Shown one piece after another: positions 25,901-38,400 of a DNA stretch of 64,000 bases (positions within the stretch are counted from its first letter, which is position 1; each line of letters starts with the position of its first letter). A program made the position numbers and the translations under genes. The DNA is from Himantopus leucocephalus (lineage: Eukaryota > Chordata > Aves > Charadriiformes > Recurvirostridae), in assembly GCA_003993805.1 (NCBI GenBank), contig RSEF01000003.1, forward strand, positions 103,700,942 to 103,764,941, read 5' to 3'. The notes under the pieces are model-generated. The model was not told the DNA's origin and did not search any database. It saw nothing but the letters and a program-made list of their open reading frames with translations.

Positions 25901-28900
25901 CTTCTAGTGATTTTTTTTTGAAGAAGAGAACTCAGTATTGGATTGAGCTCTTATATCGTATAGAGTGGAGTTCTTTTATGGGGAATTCACTAGTACACAC
26001 AAAACATTAAATGCTGGTCCTGAACAGGGAAGCCTATTGTCAGGTGCCATCTCTGATAGCAATGGCATTAATTTATAGAAATATAAAGAATAAATTCAGC
26101 ATGAAGAGTCTATGACCATAAAAATCTATCATGGATCAGTTCAAATAAACACTGCTGAAAAGAACTGGACTGCCAGTATATTCATGTAACTGCCTGTGAA
26201 AGAGAAAGTTTACAAAGGAAAAAAAGAAATGCTAGCAATAAAAATGGAAAGGTGTCTTTTTTCAACCATATCTTTTCATCTTGATATATGCCCTGCTTCT
26301 GCGTTTTTCATATGGAAGCTTAAGAGAGTATTGAAGTTCTTTAAAAAAGAAAGCAAAAGGAGAGGCAGTGTATATTGCCTATCAGATATAGTCACGGAGT
26401 CAGTAGGCTTAGATATACAGATTAGGGAATCTTTTATGCTTTGGCAGCATTGGCCCCTGCATTGTTCTGTGTAGCCCAGAGCAGTGTTATCTTTTTAATT
26501 TGTTATTTTATAAATACTTTGAGCACTGAAGCCTTTAAAAAGCCCCAGAACGAAATAAAAAGCCCAAACAGCACCACTGTTGTCAGTTTTAAAATGGCAA
26601 ACTCGTATTGCTAGCACGTTCCTTTGAAAAGAGAAATTGTGTATGAGGATCATGTGCATAGGGACAAGTTATCAATTCTGAACGATTTTCAAGATGTAGT
26701 CTTGCCTGCTGCTAACACATTATACAGTGCTGCAAATCGGATGTACCCTTAAGAAAGGTCAGAAGAAAGATATTTTAAATACCATGGGATTCTTCTTCTT
26801 TAGATACAAAAGGCCATGCTTTACTGAAGAGGTTAGGAAATCTCGTATCGTAAAATCCACAGTGCAGAACAATTTTGTGGCACTGAAATAGGAGGGTATG
26901 TTATTTACTATATGTGTAAATATTAAAGAACTGAAAACCTGTTCTAACTTAACATTAAAATACATTTTTCAGAGATCCAGCATGTATCTAATAAATTCAC
27001 CCTCTTTATTCAGGAAAACAAGGAGGCAGAAGTATCTATTAAAATCCCCTACCAAACCTGCCCAAACAAATATTCACTGATGACTTTCATTCCTTATTCT
27101 TTTTTACCCCTCATTTCCCTTCTGCCTCCTCTTCCTTTTTCTGGCTCTATAAATACTTATTTTTTCAGGGTCAGGAAGGAGGGTTGTGGCAAGAGGAGGA
27201 AAGTCTTCTGCTTTTTTCTATTCTTCTTTTTTTATAACCATTTGTTTCATTCATATACCAAGCCAGAAATAGTTTAAAATTGCTTCATAAATATTGAAAT
27301 TCAAAAGAATTAGAAAATTGCCGTTGATCAACCCCCATTGCAGTCCCTCAAAAACATTCAACATTTCACTCGATCAAGCTCATGGCTAAAAGATTGATGA
27401 GGAGATATTTGTTTTGCTGTCTGGATTTATTATTCTAATAATAAAATTTAACAATATATTTTTGCAATAATAATATATTATAAAAATAATATATATTGCT
27501 TTAATAATAAAATATACTATTTTAATGTTATACTTGATCATGCCCTAAAGCTCATTGTGAGATTAATAATTTTTCTGTCCATTTATTGGTCTTGACACAA
27601 ACCCCCTCTCTTATTGATGCAATGAGCTTTGTAACCATCCCACACCTTCAAAAGTAAGAAGGAGGAAACCAAGGAACTGATCCGTTACAGAATGTATTTC
27701 CCATCTTGACATTTCAAGAGAGTCAAATGCAGATGCTAAATATCTGCAGGTAATGTGTTTTAACCCCATCCCGTCAAATAAGATCAGGTAAATAAAGATA
27801 TACCAGGTCCAATCTTTGCAGCAGTAACAGGAAAAAATAACTCTGGTTAGGGAGAGTACACAGGAAGGCTGCAATGGACGTATCTCTGCAAAAGTGCCCC
27901 AACTCCCCTCTGCCCACTAAGACAGCATCAGTCATGGTTACCAGACATGTGTCTGTGTGTACTCTCTCTGTGGTTGCACTCACTCGGAAAGTAAAACCTA
28001 GTTATATATGAACCTCTGCTTGAAAACTTGTCTCTGTTGAAATTTCCAATTGTCTTGAAAGTTATTAAATAAATTGCATTTATGTGTTCATGCATAGTTG
28101 CAGCTATAGTACTATTTTTGTACGTCGGATATTATTTAAATTAAAATGTTTCATACAAATACACAGTCTGCTTTCATTAGTGCTTTACACTCTATAAATC
28201 ATAAAATTAAAGTCACAACAGAGCAATAGAGTGTATATTATAAACACTCCAGCTACACAATTTCTGGTCCTGAGGTAGTTTCTATCTAGACAAGACAAAA
28301 CATGGATCTATCTTGTCATTAGAGTTTGTTAGGCAGTTTGCACACATGCAGGCCGAATTCCTGGGTCAATCAAAGGCGGCACTGGAAACATGAGCTAATC
28401 CACCCCGTGCTGTAGTTCCTTACCTCAAACACATGAAAAATTATTCTCTCTCCCAAAGGGCTATAGGAAGTACAAATCTATTAATGGTTGTGTAAACTTG
28501 GATGTTACATTGTTGAGGACCATAGCAAGAGCTCTTTGTATCTTTATATTTTCTTGATTTCCTTCCAACTTTTTTATATTCCTTAGCCCCACCACCTTCT
28601 GGGAATTCCTACAAATATTCCTCCATCTTATCTTGCCTCTTTGCGTAACATATGCTGGTTCACCACAACTGAATCCAGCAGTGGCTGGTGTCAGGCTGTA
28701 AAACTATGAAACTGGGAGCATAATCACATGGTTTCGATGGGGATCAACCACCTCCTGAACCCTTCCTGTAATGGCAGTCTATCTTAAGACGTGCATTAGT
28801 GAGAAAAATCAATTAAATTACCACCACTTAATGAACTATTGCTTGTTGGACAAGTCAGGGTACCTGACTATGTTTACTACAAGTCAAAAAATAAGCCATA

Positions 28901-31683
28901 AAGGGGATAAAGTAGATGTATTTAATTTCTGAGTGAGGCAGTCTGGGATTTCACACATATTCAGATAGAAATGAAAAGTATTGATTGGGTTTGTTTGTAT
29001 TCAGTCTTCCCCTGTGGACAAACTACAAGTCACAACCTACAATCAATAACTAAACCCCTTCTTTGGCATCTCCCTGCAGAAGACTAGAGTGAACCTTCTC
29101 CCATTGCTCTTCCTCTCCCTGAGCTTTACGTCTTGCTTTGGACTACAGCTTAGTAGGAATGTTTATGACAGAATGTTTAAGACAAGGAATCAAATCACTG
29201 CAGCACAGTTACACATACAAGTACAGTCAAACGTTAATTCAGTTCAGGTTAAGCTACATAGCATATTTCTCAGATCATTAAGGATGACCCAGTGTTTGTA
29301 CTGGTGCAAGGATTAGCATTTTCTTTGAAAACTTTGGGGCTTTTAACTTTACAGTTCCTAGCACATCGAAGGTTTCAAGCAATAAGAAGTTTGTGATCAT
29401 GCAGTTGCTAGTAGTTCACACTGCAACATCAGCAGTGAGTGTCTTGCATGGCGCTACACAGGAAACAGCCATAAATGATCTGGACTAAATTTCCCCTTTT
29501 CCCTCAAGAGGACTTCCAAGGTCAGAGTTGAGGTCATTAACAGGACGGTGTGGGGAAACTCACACTGTAGCTATCTCTCGTGTTTGCAGCTCATGGATAA
29601 ACAATGGACTTCATGCTAAAATGTTTCAGTCCATTAATCTTCATAAATACAAATATTTATAATGCAGTAAGAATGTATTAGCCCTGTACACAGTCCCTGC
29701 CTGGTTTGCTTCCCTCTGTGCAGTTCATTAACTGTTTTAATACAGGCTCCAGTTCCAAGGTGTGTTGTGTTCACTCTTCATCCATCTCTCCATGTAAATC
29801 ATGCACTGAGTATCTGAGAATGTAGGGGTCATCTTCCTGCTTGTGGATTTTGTTATGGCATTTAGGAGAACTTAATCGTTCCAACTTTATCCTCTCCCTC
29901 TGAGGTTGACAAGGCCATGAGAAAGAAGGCACTTTCTCCAATTGCTTTGAAGATCTTGGGAGCACCTTCACAGAGTACACAAAAGAAAAGCAATCCCATA
30001 AAATCTTTTTTTGTACTCTGTTCCTAAACTATGCTGAGCACTCTCCAAAAAAAGATGCCGGTCCAGAAGAATAGTATTTTCAGAACAGGCTTTCCTCTTC
30101 GGTTATTTTCGTTTGAACAAAAAAATATTTCATTCTGCTCCATCCATGCAAATCTGTGTCAGTATAGCAGTGTACTTACCACCTTAAAACTGAGATCCTT
30201 ATTTTGTCCACTGTACTTACCTTTCAAAAACAGGTTCAGCTCTCACAGCTGTAAGGAATGATTTTTCATAATACAGAGCAGAAATAACGATGCTGTTTCT
30301 CTTGTAGAGCTACTATAACTGACATAATATCATATCTAATGGGGCACTGTCAACAATGAACCGCCCATGAAAGAGCACATTCAGCACTGTCACTTTCTAG
30401 GCAATTAGTTTCACCATTTAAATTATTACATTTCCAGTAATATTATGGCAGTGACATATGCACATCAAGAAAAAAATGTATTCTGGCAATTCTTCACCCA
30501 TGCTAATTGCTTGCAGACCTGTGGAAAAGGCAATAGAAGGAAAAAAAGGAAAGAGGGGAGAAGGCAAAACAATCCTGTCAAGTTATGAGTCCCTGATGGA
30601 AACAGCAACGTTAGTAGTGTGCTATATGTATATCAATTTACAGATACATGGGCTTTGCTTGCATTGTTTTTACAAATATTTGCTTAGATTGCTAGTTTAA
30701 TAACATTAACTAATGGGTCAAAATTATCTAGCATATATTTTTTCTTTCAGATTTCAAACATAGAAAAGTAGTTCTACTTACTTGCTCACCTTATTAACAG
30801 AAACCAGTCTCTTTTCTACACATAACTGAGCTTTTGCGTTTTGCTATACCCAGTCAGTCACCAGTGCAGATCAGCAGTACCAGACAGCTGACACTTTAGC
30901 GCAGAATTTTCTAATAAACAGCTAGATTTTTGCTCCAGCCAGTTCTGTGAACTGGACAGAGCAGCAGCGTACTCTGGCACCATCTAGCAAAAGCAGAAAG
31001 TAACTCTCATGCTCCTCCTTTCTGAGTACAGACTAAAATGGGGACATGGACTAACTAAACTGGGAGAGAATTCAAAATATTGGCACTGGGCCTCTTTTCT
31101 GACACAGGTGAAAGAGTGTTTTAAGGATCATTTGTATATATGTATATGTACCCACTGCTCAAATGTGGGTTTGTGCTGTAATAGCAGAAACTAATTCCTT
31201 CTATTTCAGGGCAAATGGAATTGAATATATCATCTACAGTGATGATTTATGCCTCTGCAGAAGGGGATTAAAAAGCAAACTTTCATTTCTTAAGTGTAGG
31301 CTTCTGCTTTAATCTTACTTGAAATCACCAACTGAGGCAAACACTGATTGTCTCCTGAGGACTGGGGTGATTTTAAGAGTGATTTGTTTATTGGCCATGG
31401 AAAAGCCACTTGACCCTGGTTTTAGTATCTCTATGTACAATGGAAAAAACAAGATTTATATCTTGCAGGATTGTAGTGAAAATAAATTCTTGCACACTTA
31501 CTGGTTGTTCTGAAAGCACAACCCAACTTCAAGCAACTATTTTCTTTCCTACTAATACTCTGATCAGACAGCTTTCAGGCAGAAGCTTAAACTTTTAAAG
31601 GGAAATGAACAACCCGAACCTGGAGATGAGAAAGGAAAAAGTGTTACAGTATTAAAAGGAGCAGCTCTGCTGTTCTTGCTCTT
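22985..31683. other. Intergenic, no gene seen; simple repeats
   Basis: Unique sequence with short simple repeats: an A-run and (GA)n at about 23039-23063, (TTTGGTTTGC)n at 24804-24837, and a very AT-rich stretch with many AATAATAT words at about 27427-27530. The plus-strand frame at 23827-24210 (127 codons) lies in a locally GC-rich patch and shows no recognisable domain. Confidence 0.5.
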
Positions 31684-31855
31684 TCACCATACATGGAGGT
31701 GTTTCACCATCCCTGGAGGTGTTTAAAAAAAGGGTAGACAAGGTACTTGGGGATATGGTTTAGATGTGGTTTTGTCAGGTTAGGTTAATGGTTGGGCTAG
31801 ATGATCTGAAAGGTCCCTTCCAACCTTAACAATTCTATGATTCTATGATTCTATG
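31684..31855 (+). mobile_element. CR1 LINE 3' end
   Basis: The segment contains the end of ORF2 (a SLEVFKKRVDKVLGDMV-like stretch), then a 3' UTR with GGTCCCTTCCAACCTTAACA, and ends in three ATTCTATG repeats at 31832-31855, the diagnostic CR1 terminus. It is 5'-truncated. At its left edge a 20-bp segment (TTTCACCAT..TGGAGGTG) is present twice in tandem with two mismatches (about 31682-31721). Confidence 0.92.
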
Positions 31856-34800
31856 CTCTACCTTGGGTACAGAGGGTGAGGTCCTCAGCTGGTATAAATC
31901 CTGCTCCTTCCAGCTGGCGTCAAATGATACCCATTTACATTGGCTGAAGGCCTGGCCTATGTTTTCTAGCAACTCTGACCTTAGAAATCCCTTTGTTTGA
32001 AGACATTTTATGGAAATCTTGCCTTCAAAACATTTATTTTTGAAAGACAGAGGCAGTCGGAGAAGGTTTTTTCATCAAATAACAAATAATTGCTAACTTG
32101 TCTGAATAGGGCTTTAGAAAAGTTAAACACAATTAGCCTGACTTTATAAATCCTATTGTTTGGGCTCATGGTTTAACTTTCTTCTCATCAAATGACTTGT
32201 TCCATAAATACTTCCTTTTCTTTCATCTCACCAGTGTCCTCTTGCTTGCAATTTCTGAGAGTCGTTTGGGACAGTTTATAATGAGCGGGTGTTCCTTAGT
32301 GCTGGCAATTTATCCAGTCATTTAAAAGTATCTGTGAACTTTGGGAAAAGCAGGAGAAAATTGTTTAGCAAGAGGTTTGAATCTAAAAATGTTAAAACCG
32401 CGTAAATTATTTCAGACATCAAACAGTAACTAAAATGCCCAGGTATTTGTAAGCACAAAGTTTATTTTACAAGTTTATCTATGGACATTTTTTTTGCCTT
32501 TCTCCATTTACCTGAAAGAAGGAATATATTTAAATCTGTATTTAAGCCTCATTCCATCCTCTCTTTTTCCACCTATTCTTGTTTCATTCCATCACATCCT
32601 CTATGAAGAAAGCTAACTTTTGGAAGATCTACTCTGGAACCTGAGTGCATTCAAATTCTCTTCAATACTCCATTAATTAATTCATATACCACTATATAAT
32701 ATCTGTGAAGCACTGACAGGAGAAAGGACATCATTTCCAATTCTCTCACCTCTCCAAAGGGACACAGGCAGTTTCCAGGTCTGAGGGATTTTCTCTTCCT
32801 GACTTCTCTTAGTCCCTGTAGTGCACATTCATGCTACAAAGAGCTAAATGCTTCCATCTGCAGGGTGTAACCTCAAGATATGCTATAGACCTCTCAGCTG
32901 TTTTCTGGTCTAACACTTAACTTGATAGAGACATATACAAGCACACCGGGTTATCACTGAGGAATATACATCCATACCTTGACACCCATGACACAGCAGT
33001 CCCTGACACAGCAGAGTCAGCAGGGCTCCGTTCAGCACCAGCCTCTTCTCACGGGTGGGATGTCTCCACCATTGCTGCCCCCCCCAGGGTCACAGCAAGT
33101 TGAATCCTAATTCCAAGTCACGCTGCAGCACTGAAGGAACAACGTGGAGACTGCAGCAAATGACCATGCTAATAAACTGCAGCAGAAGGGGACCAGTATT
33201 ACTTACATGAGCGGTCTCTGCTCCTGCCATCATTTCATGGACTGATGGGAGGACTTGGCCTAGGATCTCATGAAGATCCCCAACGTCAGCTGATTATAGG
33301 TGCGTAGCTTTTACCCAAATGCATTTTTAAGAACAATGTTTGGCAACATTTTTAGATCTGATTGCATATGTTATTTAGCCACCTGCATTGGCTATTCCAT
33401 ACATAAAGACAAATTTTTGTTGGCTTCTTGACATGAGTTTAAAATATGTTCTTGAACACAGCTACGTGGGAAATGATTTGAAACTGGACCTTCTTCCATT
33501 CTGCTGGAACAATCCCTACGGCTTCAGGGTAAACCAAATGGAAGGCATTTTATTTAAGCTCTGGCAAGCCTCCATGCTCTAATTTTTCACAAAGTCATGA
33601 TACACATATGCCGAAAAAGTTGAGATATCTGAAGTCTTTATGCAGCAAAAATGTCATACTAATAGTAAAAGAAATGGACTATGGTTTAGGCCTGAGGTTT
33701 TTGTACCATGCCAAATCCCACTGTAGGATGAACACCAGAGAAATTATCTCTGGAAAACCAGACTGATTATGCTTAGTTTCATTAATAAGCTGTCAGTGTC
33801 TTCCTCTAAAAGATCCACATATGCAAATACTGGCCTTCGTATATTTAGATTTTTCTCTATCACCCCAAGACTGTCCTAGCCCACTGCAGCTGTGTCCTTT
33901 CCAAGCTGTCAGACTCGCATATTAACTGATATTTCATCAATTTGGCCTGAGCTGCATTTGTAACTGAGCCCCAAGGGGAAAAACTAATGCATTAAACACA
34001 GAACATTAGCCTCCTGGAAGTCGTATTTCCTTCAGAAGGAAAGAAGCCTTCCTCAGTCGAGCTGTACAAACCAGAAGCACCAAGATGGCATGGAGAAACT
34101 CATATTGTTCCTCATGAATTTTTCATGAGTGTTTCTGCCCATGCATCTCTAACATCCAGCTATACTTTACTGACCTTTACTTATCCTCATCCCCATGGTA
34201 AAGATGGGAAAGGTAAAAAACATCTGGTCCTCCACATTTTTGGGGATATTTGATACATAAGGAAAACAAAGATGCTTCTTTTCTGTTTAAAAGGAATTGA
34301 GGATACCAGGGAGAAGTATTTGGAGCTGGGGATGAGAATCAGGATGGGTGGATGTTAGTTTGCTAGTCCGTAGCCCAATGTCTACAGAATCATGCCGTGC
34401 CGGAGGTAGTTAGTTTGTAGCTGCACAGATGGTCATGGATGATAAGATTTGCCTCAGGCAGGAGAGCTGTTCTTGCTTATTCTACTGAAATGCAGCCTTA
34501 GATATCTGTAGCTAAATTGCTTTGATTTTTTTTTATTGTAAACTCCTCAAGTTAAAAGGGTAAAGCTCAATTTACGAACAAGATGTCAGAAGGCGAAGTA
34601 TAAAATGCAAGCATCCCTTAAGCTAACTTAAATACAAATTTCAGAAACAATTTCATTTGAAATACGTTTAACTTGTGAGCTTACCAATCACATCATTTCC
34701 CATACAGTTCAAATCAAGACTCGGCAGAACTTTCTCATTAATGCATCAAATAATGCAGATGTCCTTTTTTTGCCCCCTTTGAAGTGACATATGCTTCAAT

Positions 34801-35329
34801 TTATTTTTAATCTTCTAAGTGATGTTGTAAGTAAAGCCGCCCTGTGTGACATATGAAGTTACTATTTTCTTCATTGCTATGGATCTGGAGAACTCAGGCA
34901 GTAGTGGCTAAACCCAGATTGAATCAGGCTGTTTAACCTAAACGCCAAGGAATGAAAGCCAGCATTTAATTGTGAGGACATACACAAAGGCAAATGCAAT
35001 GAATTTGCCCCTTGCACTAAGACACAGAATACACTAAACACTTAAAACCCCACATCTGCACTTCTCTTTTACAAGGCACATTTTCACTGCCAGATGAAGC
35101 TTTTCAGTTGTAGCTGTGTGGAACAACAGTGTCATCCAGTGGTTAGTTGGCTAACCACACACTTTCCTTCCCTCCAGATTTTCCAAAGTGTGCATCCCAA
35201 GCTCGCCGCGTTGCTTGAGAGATGACAGCTTGAAAATGAGATGGCATGAACAACTTGCCCTCTGCACCACAACTTTAAGCAATATTTCAGGTAATAGAAT
35301 GGCTTTCTGCAGCATCAACGCCGGGGGGG
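31856..35329. other. Intergenic, no gene seen
   Basis: Unique sequence; frames are short and motif-free. The stretch ends in a run of seven Gs directly before the N block, so the assembly probably broke at a G-rich tract. Confidence 0.55.
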
Positions 35330-35429
35330 NNNNNNNNNNNNNNNNNNNNNNNNNNNNNNNNNNNNNNNNNNNNNNNNNNNNNNNNNNNNNNNNNNNNNNN
35401 NNNNNNNNNNNNNNNNNNNNNNNNNNNNN
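35330..35429. other. Assembly gap (100 N)
   Basis: Exactly 100 Ns between a G-run and unique AT-rich sequence. True length unknown. Confidence 0.97.
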
Positions 35430-38400
35430 AAAATTCAAAATTTCCATTTTAATTTGGCATGAGATGGTTTAAAAAAAATTCCATGGGAAAACAGTTCTAT
35501 CTTCTCAAGGCTAGTTGCAAGAGTTTTCCAGATGGGAAATGATGCAGCTCCTCATGGGAATATAATGCTTTCTGTATATTTTGTTAAAGGAGTGCATACG
35601 ATCACTTTGGAAAAGATATATTAATCACAAGATTTATGTTTTGTTTGCAAGAAAAAGATGCTGCCAGGGAAAAATAAAACCTAAAGGACAGCCTAGGAGA
35701 GGCCATCCTTAGGACTAAAGAATTTTTTTTTCTTTGTGAGAGACACCATCCTTTTTCAAGGCTTAATTTTCCTTTCCCTTGAATGGAACCTTTAAAAGAC
35801 ATTCAACAGTCTCAGAGTCCAAGACCGCTCTCCCTCCTTTTGTCCGTGCAGCCTCTCTGTTTAGCTGAAGGAGAGCACTGGAGATAAGGAATTTTATAAA
35901 AGAACATAAGCGATTTAGGCACAATTAGATATGTGCTCTTAAATCTGCTAGGTGCATTTAAAAGTCTCCCCAGACAGGTTATGACCATTTATATCCTCAT
36001 TTATATGGCCTGCCAGAACTACTTCTTTAAATTAGCTTGAAGCAGGCCAGATAAACCTAGAAGGAAGTCAGTTGTCTTTTCTTTTGGCATATAGATAGCC
36101 ATTGCTTCTGCTTTCAAGGCTAACAACAAACAAGATGAGGGCAGAGATAAAGAGGACAAAGACTAAACCATCTTTTTCCTTAAGAGCTCACCATGCAAGC
36201 AGCAAAATGTCAAGACGAATTGGATGAAATAGTAGAGTAAACTCCAATAGGAACAATACATCTTTTGAAAAGAAAGGCTGCCAGATAGCCTGAAAATGTT
36301 CCTTGGCTAGATTACCTCTTCCCCAGCAAAGCTCATGAAATCATCAGGCTAAGCAATCACAGATAAAATGATGGGGTAATTATGAAGGTTTGAGCCATAA
36401 TACTTGAACTTGGCAAAGAAGCAAGATAAAAGCTCTCTGTTCATTAGTGTTATTAGGTTTCAGTTTGTGCTGAAAATCTATGATATTTTAAGGAGCCTGG
36501 AAGCATAACTCAGCTTGAAGAGTAATTTCTGCAAAAGCATACAATGAAAGAAGAGGAGAGCGTGTGTGATAGCATCTCTGCCAGTCTAACTGGAACTGGG
36601 TGCTGGGGCGGGGTGGGAGGAGGCCAGAGGAGGTATTATAGCACTCCTCAAAAGGTAACATTGCTAAGAAAGCTTCGGGGAATGTGTGTTTGGAATCTAG
36701 AGGAAGAAGGCAGTTTTTTATATGAAGGTGACCTTCAGAAACATGTAAGCAGAATATTGTCACTGACCTCTGCCTACAGCAGGAATAGAAAGCTGTATGC
36801 TCCTGGGGCGGGGAGTGGGGTCACAGCTATAGACCCAGGTGCTGCCCACATGTCTTTGTATTCTGATTTTAATGAAACTATACAATGCTGGTGGGTTTTT
36901 TTTTTTAACCACTGTTTTGTTTGGTCTTTTTTTTGTCACTAGGCTGGGTGTTTTGGTTTCCTTATGTTTTTGGCAGGGCTCGCCCAGGTGTGTATAGCTG
37001 CAGCTGTCACATGGCAAAGCGTATGTACACACACATCTGTTCTGGTTTCATTTGAAATAAGTTTTCCAGCTTCCAAGGAGAAAGAAGCAGGATAAGGGTG
37101 CTGGTCACTTCGTGCAGTAAAGTCTTCAGCCATCTGAACAGTAGCACACAGAAAGTTCATCTTATGAGATGGGGAGAGAAAAAGTAGGTTCACTCACAAA
37201 GAGCGAGAGGCTGAAACAGGCAAAAAGCGACCTCCATTGCAAGAAGTCTTAAAAAATATTGGCAGTATATGGACAACATAAATGTGGGCACATTCAGGGT
37301 TAAGCCCAACATCCAAAGCAAAGTTCCTCTAAACATGACTCTCTCTGTGGTTGTTGGAAGCCAGTCCTTCACAACCAAACCCCCAGGCTGCAAGCTGGTG
37401 GGGTGGAGATCCCCTAATTCGCTTGGGCTTAAAAAACCCAAGGAGACACCTCCACTGACACTGAGGGGCAACAAACATATCATCTCCTTAATCTCTCCAC
37501 ACTGCTCCGGACAGTTCAATAAGACTGTGCTTCAGAGAACAGCAGAGAGGCAGCGGAGTGATAGTACTCCTGCCCTGTACTGCAGCAAGTGAAATACTCC
37601 AGACCCTCACAATTGTGGCTGTAATTCCATTGAGGCTTTCTGGTGACATTAGCCAACCCCTCAAGTCTTTCTCTTGATGGAATTAGAGACCTGCTATGGT
37701 CTGTGGGATAGACATCGATGCTGATGTCATTAGCATCAGCGCTGGTCCTGCCTGAAAAGCTGAAGCACTGAAAAGCAGCTTCTAAAAGTAAGAGCTATTT
37801 GAAATAATGTTTTAATGGGAAGCCAAAGAGCTCATGTAGCATACCTCAGACGTAGCTTTCAGGGTGACAGTAGCTGAAAGATATAACAATATACAGAGAA
37901 ACCAAAGGTGCTGTTTATATTATTTGTTACAACCTGGTACCTCCTTGCTTTTCTCCTTGCTTTTCACCTTTGCTTTCACCAATACCAACTAAAATAGCAT
38001 CACTGAAGGCAGCGGAATCATGTTGCATATACCCATTGACGTGAAGCCAGGATCAAGCTTTAAATATAAATCTATTACTAATTCTAGGACAGCTACCTGA
38101 CAATGGTGGAAGTCCTCATTACCTGCAGGGCAGTTTTGTGCCTGGAGCTCTGTTTGCACAGGGCTTCGCCTTCTATAGATGGCTGCCTAACTGGTTTCTG
38201 CACTTTGTCATCTTAAGTGGCCTAAAAATATGCTGACAATAAAAGCTTTTTTTGACAGTTGTGCAGAGGCCTCTAGTAGGGAGATAAACAGAGGGTGGAG
38301 GTTATTCATCCTTCTCCCTCCCCCACCCAGCCTAACACTCCACCCACGTCGGCAGAGCCAAAAATGTGTCCGCTGCAGAAGCTTTCTCTTCTTTTCGAAA

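Noticed and set aside
27427..27530. AT-rich stretch as a replication origin or matrix attachment region
   Set aside because: Base composition alone does not distinguish these from ordinary AT-rich intergenic DNA.
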